Position numbers and translations under genes: made by a program. Under the pieces are notes generated by a model. The model was not told where the DNA came from, made no database searches, and saw nothing but the letters and a program-made list of their open reading frames with translations. From Dipetalonema caudispina (taxonomy: Eukaryota; Nematoda; Chromadorea; Rhabditida; Onchocercidae), in the NCBI GenBank assembly GCA_013365325.1, contig JABVXV010000017.1:124001-188000 (forward strand): a DNA stretch of 64,000 nt, in the 5' to 3' direction. Of the stretch, positions 1 to 13,066 are shown piece after piece (the first letter of the stretch is position 1; the number at the start of each line of letters is the position of its first letter).

Positions 1-1118
1 AATTCTCATGAAACTGTTTATGAATGTCATTTAACAGATGACACATATTGTGAACTATGGTGTCTATGAACTGTTATCAGTTGTTCAATCGACTCGATGA
101 CGTTATACTGCCAGCTAAACCCTATACATACATCCTATAAAATATAAATACAGTCAAGAAATTTAAATTTATGAAAGGTTGAAAAGCGTGTTTAAATGCA
201 AAAACTGAAAATACAGTGCTAATGTCTATTGAGATTTTAATTCACTGATTTTGGTAGATTTTGATAAAATTGAAATCATAAAATCCCATTGCAGTTAATG
301 ATAGAATTTTGTGGTAGTATTTTGGTGACAGATTTTGCCAAAAGCACCAAGAGCAATTATACTTAAACTATACTATTGTTTGGCTACACTGGAGTTCTTC
401 AAGGTTGTAAGATCGATCTCTATTTTTTTAATCACATATCCTAAGTAGTTATTTATTTAATCGGAAGACACGAATATTCCGGAATTTCCGATATTAAACG
501 GGAATGCTGAACGAATGAATACTCGTCTTTTCTCCCCTCTTCATTTTAGAGATACACGCTCATTTTTTTTCTTCAGCATCCTATACAATAAATATATTTT
601 CGGAGGTCCCTTTAATGGATTCTCTGAATTTCATTTGAAAGTTTTCCATATCATTAACATGTTTTTAACATTTATTTATGAAATAGAAAACTTTTACTTT
701 CCAAGAGAAAAGAAACAGGGGAAAGCTAATGAACAAACCTCTTAATAATAAAAAAGTCTATATTTCTTGAAAATTACTATTTCAATTCTCATCATATAAG
801 GAAAATCATGCAAGAAGAAATAAATGTAAGATAGAGAATGATTTCACCATTATCAGGATGAGTTTAATAAAAATTTTGGAAGGAAATAAATTTCTTCCCT
901 TTCTGTTCAGTTTATTCATGGAATTTCAAGATTGTTCTGAATTAGGGATTATCGCGATACATATTAACTTACGTAGATTTCAAGAGGGATTCATCTGTAA
1001 TTCCCAATAAGAGAATACTTCCCAATAAAATACATTGTTGCATAATTTAGATGATAAGTCTCATTTCATGCTTTCTAATTATTCAAATATCAGTTTGGTC
1101 AAATATTAAATAACTTAC
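1..1118. other. Intron sequence of the ESRP-like gene at the left edge
   Basis: This AT-rich stretch follows the donor of the RRM2 exon. I looked on the minus strand for the expected RRM3 exon and did not see one, so it should lie further left. The only open frame of note (515-745, plus) has low-complexity, AT-driven composition and I do not believe it is coding. Confidence 0.6.
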
Positions 1119-3144
1119 CTGAAAAGTTCAATATATCGAGTGCCAATAGTACGTTTATGCTTGGTAAGCGCCTTTTGGCCAGCTTCCTCATTATCAAACA
1201 TTACAAAAGCATCACCGGTTGGCCGACCATCACTTTTATTCACAAATAATATACCGCCATCTGTTACCTTACAACCATTCTCACCCTCCGCGAAAAATTC
1301 AAGCTAAAAGAGTTAGAGAATGAAAATGAAAAAGGTGGCCATCAAATATGAAAATTTTGAACAAATTAAAGTTCACAATTTCCAATTTTGATTATAAGTT
1401 TTTCGCTTAGAAATTCTCAGATTAAAAGAAGAGCCATTAAACGAATAACAATGTAACTTACACAGTACTCACGTAAGTAACCTGTTGAAGCGTTCCCTCA
1501 AGGTCATTTACAACTTTACCCATCCGAGGCATCCTTTTTTCTGCTTAACATTATGAGATATACCGGGTAGTTGTTACTGTCTACTACCGTCCCATACCCC
1601 GATTGATAAAATTCATCACTTCCCATACACCAATGATAAATATGTTCAAAAGTCTGATAGGCTCATTTAATAATATTTCAATTTTCACTGTAGAAGTAAT
1701 TATTTTAAATTTCGATAACTGTACTACTTCAAATTAAATGCATCACTTGGAATTTGAATTGAAATACTATCACAAAATGTTCAAAATTTAAAATTTAACT
1801 GAAGACATTTTTAATCTGTAAGTATATTGGATCAAAGACTAACAATTTGCGCTTCAGTGCAATCATATGGAAGGCCCCGCATACGAACAATCATGGCACC
1901 TGTGCTACCGCGGCTCACAAAACGTACTGCTTCTGAGTTGGAGCCTGCAGTGTATGTGTAGTAGTAACAACAATGCAAATGATGATAACGATAGAAATGA
2001 AAAGTGATATCAGGTAGGTAAATGTAGGATAGGGAAGAAGCCAGTCGAAAAATTCAATGAAACTGTGAATTTATGCGAAAGGGAAGGGGTGGGAGGAAGA
2101 AGAGTGAGCATTAATGATGGCAAGTTAGGGAGGAACAGATGTGAGAAGAGATACCTATCTATCTATCTACCTGTAGAGACGATAAATAGAAGTATGGGCT
2201 TGGAGAAGAGGATCGAAAGAGGATGATGAATACGGTAGGAATCAAAAACCGGGGTAGCATGGTATCTCGAAAATGGTTGATTTTAATGCACCTGTTCCTT
2301 CCACAACTATTTCTCTTTAGTTAGCTTTACCATTTATTATTTTCCAAACGATATTATATAGGAAAGAAGGCCGTCAAGCTTTATTCAGGTGTCCGACTAT
2401 CAAAACAGGGGAAATTCATGGATGATGCATGCTGCATGCAGTTTGAATAGCTGCTATAGCAATCCACCTGAATCCTTCCCTACGTACTTCTCTCCCTTCT
2501 ATTAATACAACGTCTTCAAAAGGGATTTTATAATTCATTCATTAGCAATTCACAATAAAACTACCAGCATCACCAGCAGCACAATGAAATTTGTATGGAT
2601 GACGTGCACTTCTAGACTGCATGTCATTTGTAAATTTGCAGTTCATTTATGGAGTTTACCTCTAGATTCACTCTTGAACTGACTGTATTACTTTGAGTGC
2701 TAATCGCTAACATTATTATCGAAAAGATTTACTCATTCACAGATGCAAAATTGTGATAATCTGGTAAATTAGGATAAAATGAGAGGTCAATGAAGATAGT
2801 TGTAGTTTTTTGGTTTATTGTCCTCACCTGGTGATTACTATTTGAGCAATAATTTTACAATCCCGAGATGTAAGAAAAGACAAAGATAAGTATTGATTCA
2901 AACCTACTGTTAAAATTGTGTGAATTAATACTTGATACTATCAATTCCAATATTATTTATTTCTGTGATTTGACCTATTCTGAGGATAAATTTCTAGGAA
3001 TGAAACAATGTACTACATTTAATACTGCTCTTCCTGTTTTTATGTTTACGGTTGCCATATACAACATCTATAATTTTTGAAAAGCAAACACGAAACGAAA
3101 TAAACACACACACACAAACACACACACACACACACATACACACA

Positions 3145-3183
<39 letters not shown>

Positions 3184-6100
3184 GCAAGGCTACAATACAT
3201 GCAAACAATACGTCGACACATAACTGTTTGAATAAATAATGGGAGACCTAAAGAACATCACAAACAGCACTACGGCACCAAAAGCAATACATTTATTACT
3301 TCCCTTCTACAACACCCATTTCAAAAAAATAACAAATAAAATTCCTTTGATACGTCTCAAAATGTACCTAAAATTTCAAAATCTGAATAAGTCATTTCAA
3401 AACTTTGTAAAATGTTTCTTAGCCTGATCCCAGTAGTACGAAGATCAATGGTCAATAATCACACAATGATCTTTAGAAAAAGAAAAAAAATTTTATTGCA
3501 CTGTAATTTTACATTATTCTGAAAGTTCTTCCATTCTGCAAAAATTGCTAACCTGCAGCAACCTGCAGAAAATCGTTTCCTGTAGCGCGATACACTTCGA
3601 TGTAGCGATTGTGTAGGAAATGTCGATGCCTTTTGAGGGCCAATTCACGTTGCTCGGAATCTTCAAATCTTACAAGAGCCTCACCATTGCGTCGACCTTC
3701 TGGACTGAGACAAAGTGCTACTCCGCCACTGAAAAATCAACATGAAATAAAATCCTTTTCATTTCCTTTTTATAGGAAAAGTTGAAATTCTGAGATTGTC
3801 AGATTTTAACAATAAATGATAAAGCGGAACAACCTCACTTATTACTACTGGCCAGAGTTTCTGATAAGATGACAGAGCTTCTATAAATGAATTTGTTGGC
3901 ATTAGTAATCGACCCATTTCATTCAATTGGCATTTGACGAAAATTCTCCCTTTCAGTCATCTTCCCTCAACCACGCCTAGCAACTCCTAATTGTCAGTTG
4001 TAAAGTCTAATTAATACTGATAATGATTTCAACATCAACCTCCAACAAACCTATGAAATTTTTTAGTAAATTTTTTGTTTAAAATAAAAGGTTTCAAAAA
4101 AAAAAATTCGTTTCAAAATAATATTTCTGATTTTTGTGTGGTTCAAAACTAAATTATTATCACCGTCATCGTTCCTATTGTGATTGTTATCAGCTGTTTA
4201 TTGCTATTATTATTATTATTTATTATTATTATTATTAATTTCAGGGTTCATTCTTTGAAAGAACAGATATGGGCTGTCGTAGAGTGATAGAATGATAACA
4301 AGACTTAAAACCAATAGGTCATGTGGATGACTTCTACAGAAAAGTTGGCAATATACCTGGATAGTAAAAACCGAACCCTTTGTGCTTCTGATGTATCAGG
4401 CCTAGTGCTTATGTATTTCTGGCCTGTATATATAAACGAGATGCGTAAAGGGAGAGATGCACCTCGTCGATATTATCAATGGTGCCATCTATCATCGAAC
4501 TGACTCAGCGATTTGATCTGACTGTTAGGTAAGAATTTGAAAGATCACGATAATGAACTAATTGAATGAACTGAAAGTGATGAAATGAACATTCTCTTAA
4601 ATATTTATTTAGAAGGCGTAGAGTGATGTCCGATTATCAGTAAGTGCAAATGGCTCAACAGATACATAAACGGCCAAGTAATATTTAATTGGCATAAAAT
4701 CTTCAAATATGATTGAACGTTAATGAATTCAAATGAATGACCACAAACACTATCGGTCACTCTACCCATATCTCCACTTCTACTTCTCCTCTCTTATCCC
4801 ATCCTCCTTTTTTCTTATTTTTTAAATGAACTTATTAGTTAGAAATAAAAGTATTGTCCTAGTTATTTCATTGATCGAATTAGTTCACTATCATTCTTCA
4901 TCTCACTTTCTTCACCATTTCCTTAACTTTTATTGACAAAACTTAATTAATCAGTGACAAAAGTAGCGATAAAATTGTTTGTAAACTTTAAAAAATTAAA
5001 TTCATTCTTTCTAAAATCAATCATCATATTAAATTACAAATGCTTTGAATAGGAGCGTACACTGTGTCAAATTCGTTTAGGCTAAACGTTCTTTTACTTC
5101 TTATACGCATATATAAAATGAACAAAACCTGACCTGAGTATATTAATGATATTGCATAACTCAAAAGAGAGGTCAACGTACTAACAAACATAAAATTATA
5201 CCGTCTTGTATTGTTACATATGTATCTTTAAGAAGAGAAACGAAATTCTCATTCTTGTAATGAGTGAAATGTCTTAATTAAATTCCAGGAAATCAACATA
5301 AATTTACTCTCAACATTCAGTAACTCTTCAGCGAAGAGAGATAATAAAGTGGAAATTGAAATTCATTGCTCATTTCAGAAAATAAGGACGTAAAAGAAGT
5401 CAAATAGTGCTAACAAATTCATTTTCATCTAAAAAAAGTATATCTATCGTTCGTTCACACGTCATAAGTTATAGTTGAAAGTTCTACCTTCAATGTCCTA
5501 TCATCACTTCGCATTCATTTTTATCAGCACTTTTAATATCGTTTGTTTTGTAATATTTTGTTTCTTTCTTAACTCATTGATAAGAAGTTTTATACTCTTT
5601 TCATTGACGAAAAATTCAACTCATCAAATAGCCATTTTTGGGAACCCAATAGTTTTCTAGTTTGGAAGAAAATCTGAAAATAAATGGATCGATTTCTCAC
5701 ATCCACCTCTTCTCACTATTATCATCATTATCGATTAGCATCCGATGACGAATGTAATAGTAAGAAATGCAAAAATTCACTTCATATTTCTGCTATCGTA
5801 TACATTATTTTTTCTACTCATACTAGTGGGCAAAGCATCTGACGTAAGATAATCATTGCTTAAAAAATGAATTTCTGTCAGCCAAGTAAAATAAGCTGCT
5901 CCTCTTACTACTACTATTATCATTATTATTATTAAATTCCATTGACTGATATAAATATACTCATAAAAATGAAATGGAAAAGGTAATTTTTGCATCTTTA
6001 ACTTTTGTCAGTACTGTACAAAAATGTTTTAGAAATAATGCATATATAATTTGGTACCAATATATCTTATCAGTAAAATGAAATAAATGTAAACCAATTG

Positions 6101-9100
6101 GTTACCTTAAAAGTACAACTACTCAAAGTGATTATCATTAGTTTTAGGACATCGTTGACAATAAGAAGAAGGAGATTACGAATTCAATGTTGTAAGCGTT
6201 TATTGATGATAAAGAGAAATGAAATTTGGCACGATATGATTGTTTAATCTGGCGGTACTCCTAATACATCTATCTAACTGATATGTGCTCCTGAGCACAA
6301 CGAATGGCGCAAATAGTTGCTAATAATAAATTAGTCTCAAATGACAGTCATTTCAAACTTTTAATGGTATTAACATGCCAATGAAAATCGTTTTACTATA
6401 TTACAATATACGATTATGAAAATTTGCGTACATTATTTCAGGAAATTCTATGAGTACATTTAAAAAGATTAATTCTTTAAGGAACTAATTTATATAAATG
6501 CAAAAAAGTTCTTTCATTTTATATATCTATAAAATACTATTTTCTTTCCTGAAACATTATTACTGAATTCACAAATCTTTTGAAAATTTCAAAGAAGAAA
6601 AAAGCAAGATACAATTCCCGAGGTGATTATTGTTCTCAAATAACAATTTAAATGAACTACCGATCTTAGTTATAAACAACATCCATCACCAGAACTATTG
6701 GTACATATTTTGGTTAGCTACTGAGTTTAAATGCTATTTTTTCAAATCTTAACTTCAGGAAAAACCGGAATTCCCAAGATATGATTTCATATTTTTTGCA
6801 ATTTAATAGTCTTTAAACCTACTTAGTAAGCTTCTTAATTTAAAAATTCCGAACTTTGTCATTCTTTCTAATACTTGTAGGAAAATTCAATCGTTTGTAT
6901 CGTAAAAAAATCAAGTTTAAAAGAGTTGACAAATAGTGATATGCCATCAAAAGATTTCACTTTAAATTTTGTCTTCTCATACATTTCAGTTTTTGATTTA
7001 TATTTCTTTATCGACTTATTAATAATTCTTCATCAAATTGTTCAATATTCCTTCTTAGAAGTGAAGAAGAAATCCGTTTTAGTTTTAGACAAAGTAAAGA
7101 AGCTTCTAATTAATTGGTAATGAGAATTATTGATAACTATTTTGGATTTCCATCATGTGATAAGCCTTCTCATGCAATTGTTCTAAAAAATGCATTCATA
7201 CTCACGGAGCAATGTTCAATCCGATGAAAAATTGTGCTATATCATGATCCGTTGCTTGCCAGGGAAGACCGCGAGTGCGAACGATCACTTCTGAGACCAG
7301 CGACGTTTCCGGTAAACTGAAATATGATAAGCCTATATTGGCGAATTTCAAATGTGTAGTTTTTAGTATGCCAACTCTTGTTTTATGATGCCTATTGGTA
7401 ACAGTTTTCATACCTAACAACAAGATACTTTAAAATTTTGATTTTTCAAATAAATTTGAATAAAAACTTTCGAAACAGAGCCATAAATTGAAATTATGCT
7501 GATTAATCTGGAATAGAAATGGAAAAAAGAGCAACGAACTTTTGAAGTTAAAATTTAGCTTCACTTTTCCGATGATTTATCCTTTTGATTAAAGCTACAA
7601 ATTTAGAATCTTTTAAAATTTCAATAGACGATTGAAATAAAACTGAATTCTGAAGACAATTCAAATGCTTGCACTTGCTGGTATTTATTGCCGCAATGCA
7701 TTTAGAAACAATAAATTGCCAATTATTCAATTTTGATTCCAAATAAGAAGACCAAAAGTTATTGGATACGAAAAAAGCTTTCACCGATTTAAAGCAATTT
7801 TTAACCACTTTGTGTCTCAAAACAAAGTGTTTCGTTCAGTATTTTTCAAAAATGTAAAAATCGTAAAGTTTATGGAAATAGGAATAAAAGATCAAGAATT
7901 GTTCATTCTTCTGATGAAAGGGATTGAAATCGCAATCAAAGTTAGGGCCAAAGGATTTTAAAAAGTTTCATAGAAGTATTGCTTGCAGAATTTCTGTGGA
8001 AGTTAACGAATATATTTTTAACTTTCCAGAAATTTAAAACACAGTGATAAGAATTAATAAATGAATGAAATATCCGCAAAAATACTGATCAAAGTAATCA
8101 AGCTAAAGGGTGAGAGAATTGAAGCAGTTCCGCAATAAACGAACCATATTGCGTTCCGTAGTTCGGTTTTTACGTCCTCTACAGATCCGATTAAATCTTT
8201 GGTTCCTGTAAAGTAAAACTGTTTTAAAAAAATTGATAGAGCTGTCAAATTTATGTTTATGGAGACATTTTAACATTAAGACTTTCTTCCTACCAATTCT
8301 ATTGAATATTTTTTGGTACGCTTAATAAGAATACTAAAAAAATCTTTAAAATTGGCTTACTGTTACTATATTTCAAAGGATTCTTTCTTGTTGTTTGCCG
8401 CTAATGACAAAAGTTACATATGTGAAATTGATTTAAAATTTTATAAAACTTTGGTTCAATATTAGTTAGTTAGTTTACAATTTGCAAGGATCTTTGATTG
8501 CCCTACAAGACCGAAAGTTTGGATGTGGATTGATGTATGGTCTTCACGAAAATCTTCTCAAGCAAGTTAACCTTCCGTTCCGCTCGATCATCTTCGTCCA
8601 TTGCAATCAATCTCTTTCAACAAAAAAGAAAAAGAAATATTCTTTGATTTAAGTATTGGTAAGAAAATTAAATTTCTTCCTTGCTTATTTCATCTTTTTT
8701 GTTATCCTATAGTGGACTTGTGCAAGTGGACTTTGTCAACAGTGGAATGGAAACGCTGCTTTACCTGTGCATTCACAACTAACAGTGCACTCATCATACC
8801 TGTAAAACAGCTTTCTATTGTTACTTTAAACTATCTGAAAGTACACATTTTAAGATAATCTATTTCATTTTAATTTATTAAATGTCCTGCAGAATGTCGT
8901 CACAAGAAAGCGTAAAGGAACAAAATAAGTAGTTTTGGTAAAAAATATCTCTAATATAGATGAAATTTTATAGTCAAACTGTCGTTTTAAAAACAGAAGA
9001 AGAAACAAAAGATTTCAATAATGTAAAAAAAATGTTCATTAAGGGAATTTTTGAAGATAAAGCTGTTGTTGGTAACTCTGTTTTAACTGAAAAATATATT

Positions 9101-12100
9101 CTTTGAGTTGAAGGAGGAAATATTAGAAAGCTCCGAATGACCAGCCAGTTTCGGAACTGATATGTAAGGTGAAAAATTAAAAAACGGAAAACATTGTTAT
9201 CATTTCAAATTATTCATCATATTCTAGAAATTTGATAAATTGAATTAGGCCATCACATCAGCCCAGTTTTCTTAAAAATTTTGACAAAATGACGTTAAGT
9301 AGTGAAAATGAAAAGAAATGAAAAGTAGAGAGAGCCAACACTTACATGTCAAAAGACGGGGAATATTCTATTCTTTGAGTCAAAAAATTTGCTTCTCAAG
9401 AATTCTTGAAGTTACCTAAGTCAAAAATTCCTAGTCAAAAATTTCTCTGATTTTTCAATATACTCATGCTTCACTAGTAGATTCAGTTCAAGCTCTTATG
9501 AACATGAGGATGGTAGAACAATGAATATAAGATTTGATTCATTCTCTCAGAGAATGTTTGGAAGGGTCATACAAGAAAGGACAGGCAGGTCAAGGATGAC
9601 AAGGAAAGTGTTAAGGCACAATTATGTTGACGAAATTTCGCAGTTATGCTGTTTATGGTGGTATGTAGGAGATGTACACAAGTGGCTTACAACTATATCA
9701 AGAGGAATGAGACTGATCTCAAAAAGTCAGTAGACATGTTATGTACATTGGAATGTGTGAAAATTATGTGGTACTGCGGATATCTATGATAGAGGGGGTA
9801 TGTGTGGTACCAGGAGTATACTGCTGTCGAAGAGCAAAATCACTTCAAGAATGATCATTTTAGACATTTGTAATTTCAAGGTTCCCGAAGAAACAATTTG
9901 ATTCTTTCAATTCTGTCTGTTTAAATGTTCTTCAAATGTGTGATAAAAGTAAATGTATATTATTTTGTAGTATATTGCATTGCTTCCTGCTTATCAAACT
10001 TCTCAATAACTGTGTGGCGAGGAATTACCAGCTTGGCGAAAGTGTGGTAAGAGCGTGGATTAAACTATTTAATCATCCTAAAAGTGGGTGACCTTCTTCA
10101 GTTCGTCATGCGGAATAAATTTGAAGGAATTCGAACCTCCCCTCTCTTCATCAATCTCCGCTAAACTCTTTCCAATAGTGTCACTTTAAACTCGTAGTTC
10201 CATGATATGAACTGCAAATGAATTCAAGCCACTAAAATTATCCAGTTTTTTTTATCTTGAAATTGGCAAACATCATTAATTATTTTCAAAATTTTCTCTA
10301 TTTTTTTTATGACTCCACTTTTTCATTCATTTAGAATGATTATTTTATTTGTTATTTGATGAAATTGATTAAATCTTATATGATTCCATCAGTACATTCT
10401 CATTCTATCAATCGACTTCAACCCTCGCTGAAAGCGAGGACATCTAGAAAATAAATTAATAGCTTAAATAATAAATAAAGGGATGACAGTCACCCCAGCT
10501 GCAGTTCACGGAATATATGCAACAGGTAAAGATATGTGATCTGTGTTGAAAAATTTGTTGTCATTTTATATAGTTCTAGTTACCAGTGCCATTTATAAAA
10601 CAAATGTTTAGGATAGGTAAGATTTGATTCGGACTGGGAGCACAGACAAAATATTGATGGAACATTGGAACATTTTTAAATAAAATGAGAAACTTTAAAG
10701 AAACCCATGGAAATTTTCATTTAAAACTACAACATGAAAAACTGAATGTTAAAAGTGTGTACCGAAATGACTCAAATTGAAAATTAAATTTCCCCCAATT
10801 CCTTTTGTAACATAATAATATCAAAATTTGGACAGGTCGAATTAGTATGAAAATTACTTTGAACAATTTTTTTAGAAAAAGCGCAATAATTTTTTAAAAA
10901 AAATCAATTAGATCTTAGAGAGCTCTTGTTGTTGTGCTAAGTTAGAACTTAAACAACTTTAGAAAAAGGTAACTTTTTGTAATGCATTAAAATGGAAAGA
11001 ATTATTTTAATTAGATTGAAACTAAAAACACGAATTCGTCAAGAGAATACATTAAATTCACATGATCTGATGAAAGTTTGTAAAAGATGAAAGCTTTCAA
11101 TTACCTTCAGATAGATAATGTATCCTGTCACGTATCAGATCCAATTCATCTTCTAATGAGCATTTCCCGTCAACTGGTAAAGCTTCGAATCGTGAGATAT
11201 CGATAAATTTGTGGAATAATGGAGACAGGGTGAAAGATAATCGTAATGCAAGAGGATGTAACACCTGTCTGATAGCGCTAATACCATTTGTTACTAACAC
11301 TGAACCATCTGGTACCGTATTTTCAACCTGTAATTCAAAATCAAATTTTTAAGTAGTTCACAATGTTAATAATCCACATCTAATTTGCGACAGCATATAA
11401 AACAAATCTTCCACCTTCTGCTTATTGAAATATTTCATTGAATTTACTTAGTTTTTTCACTCTTTTATTTTAATTTAGGGATTACTCCAATTAATAAAGA
11501 AGTTGCTTATTAGCGTATAGATATGCTTTTGTGTCTTTATGATACGATCACTGCTTGGGAGATATTTCAAGAGAAAAGAGAAGCAAATATGTTAATGCCT
11601 CGCCGGAAGGTAAATTTTCATCTTTCATGTCCTTTCAAATATTTTACACAACATATTGAAGGCATATAGTGTGAAAATGTATAAAAAATTTTTGTTGCTT
11701 TCTTCGAGTTTTTTTCTGTTTAAATAAATGCATCGTTAGATGTTTTAAACATTCTCATGAAAACTCAACTACGATGGTTAATATTTCCAATTCTGGTTTT
11801 AAAAACTTCGATTGTTTCTATCGATTATTTTCAAGTCTACAGGTTCTAAACTCATTTAGTATAGATTTGCACATTAGGAATTCTTTCAATAATATGATAG
11901 AGATTTTCGGAGCAAGGAAAAGATAACATGAAGTAAGCAATAAGCGATCCTCGTTTAAATCATATCTGTTAAAAATATGTGATAGACGTGGTATTTGGCG
12001 TATTATAATGTCTACAGTGATGATAATGATGGAACACTGTTTGTACAATCAAAATGTTGGTAAGAATCAAATTCGTTAAATGCAAAAAAATTGAGAAGGA

Positions 12101-12578
12101 AAGGGAAAAATAATTAGCAAATGAATTGCTCAAATATAAAAGAGAAAAATGAGGTCATAAAGGAATTTCAACCCGATAAGTAACATATTACTTCACCAAT
12201 AAATATCATTAAGTCATAAGACTGATCTGAGAAGAGAATCAACTAAAGAACTCACATGAATAATTTTATGTTACTTATCGTCTGCCAATGGTACTTGCTT
12301 TTACACAAGAAATGGTCAAAATGTATTAAGGTAAGCAAAATGTTTACCTTTTGGAGAGCAGCCTGTAGTCCTAAAGAACTGACATCCAGTTCTTCAATAG
12401 TAGTAGCTTTGTTGCAGGTATTAGTGTATCGATGATCAATGATAGTAAAAGCAATAGTTTGTACAGGTGCCGAATCAGACCCTTGTTCCCTAGTGGCATT
12501 ACAACCGGATGTCCTCAGAGCAAACGGAATCAAAGAAGTCGGTGTTGCTGCCGAAGTTGCTTGTGGACAGGGTGCCAT
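1119..12578 (-). CDS. ESRP: ESRP/Fusilli-type RNA-binding splicing regulator, 3' part missing at left edge
   Basis: Nuclear regulator of alternative splicing. Exons in coding order: 12348-12578, 11105-11327, 8145-8205, 7206-7316, 3553-3728, 1844-1944, 1119-1303. All six junctions are GT-AG and in phase, giving about 362 residues. Residues 1-170 match the N-terminal exonuclease-like region of ESRP proteins ([13 protein letters not shown], then IRQVLHP). RRM1 spans about 180-255 ([18 protein letters not shown], then [20 protein letters not shown]). RRM2 spans about 285-360 ([15 protein letters not shown], then [20 protein letters not shown], ending RYIELFR). The last exon ends in phase 2 at a good donor, so RRM3 and the C-terminus lie left of the window. 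The 61-base exon 3 is inferred from phase and weak similarity. The ATG at 12578 is provisional, because the frame stays open upstream to a pyrimidine-rich acceptor near 12641. C. elegans sym-2 is the probable relative. Confidence 0.94.
3103..3182. repeat. CA/GT dinucleotide microsatellite
   Basis: About 80 bases of nearly pure CA repeat broken by a few T or A changes, inside the long ESRP intron. The reverse strand gives a spurious Val/Cys-rich open frame. Confidence 0.98.
4205..4238. repeat. ATT/TTA trinucleotide microsatellite
   Basis: A run of TAT/ATT units with one slip, inside the 3.5 kb ESRP intron between the two RRM1 exons. Confidence 0.9.
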
Positions 12579-13025
12579 ATAATTGGCTTGCCAAATCGGT
12601 ACTTTTATGATGTAGATGCAACGGATACAACAAATGGAAGACTAGAAGGAGGTAGGGAGGGAATAGAAGTTAGGTTCGGGAGAGTTCTCGGAATTTCCTG
12701 ACTTCAATACTGAGGTGATTGATATATGGAGTAGGTGAAGTGATAAAAGTACTGCTCCTGGGGTATAGGATAAGGAAAGGGGAAAGTACTGCAGGATGGA
12801 ATGGACAGATGGGTCGGGTTGACAAAGTGAAGAGGAGTGAGCATCCGAAATGTGTCAATGTGGCTGGGAGAGCCAGGCGTAGGGAAGGAATTCGAACAAT
12901 TGCCGCCGCATAAAGGGAGCTGACAGAGAACGGTAGTTGACGAGTCGACGAATATTTTCGAAATACAGTTCGAAAATGTATGTTTCGTACATCAAAAGAT
13001 GAAACTTTTAGACAAACAACACTAG

Positions 13026-13066
13026 TTAACAAAGAGAGAGAAGGAGAGAGAGAAAGAGAAATGGAA
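13026..13066. repeat. Purine (GA-rich) tract
   Basis: A GAGA-type low-complexity tract of about 40 bases in the candidate upstream region of the ESRP gene. Such tracts often occur near promoters, but no function can be read from the sequence. Confidence 0.8.

Noticed and set aside
2994..3221. Val/Cys-rich open frame on the minus strand
   Set aside because: It is the translation of the CA/GT microsatellite.
12670..13032. 120-codon open frame upstream of ESRP on the minus strand
   Set aside because: No domain, Ser/Leu/Pro-rich content from pyrimidine-rich DNA, and no phase link to ESRP exon 1 could be shown.
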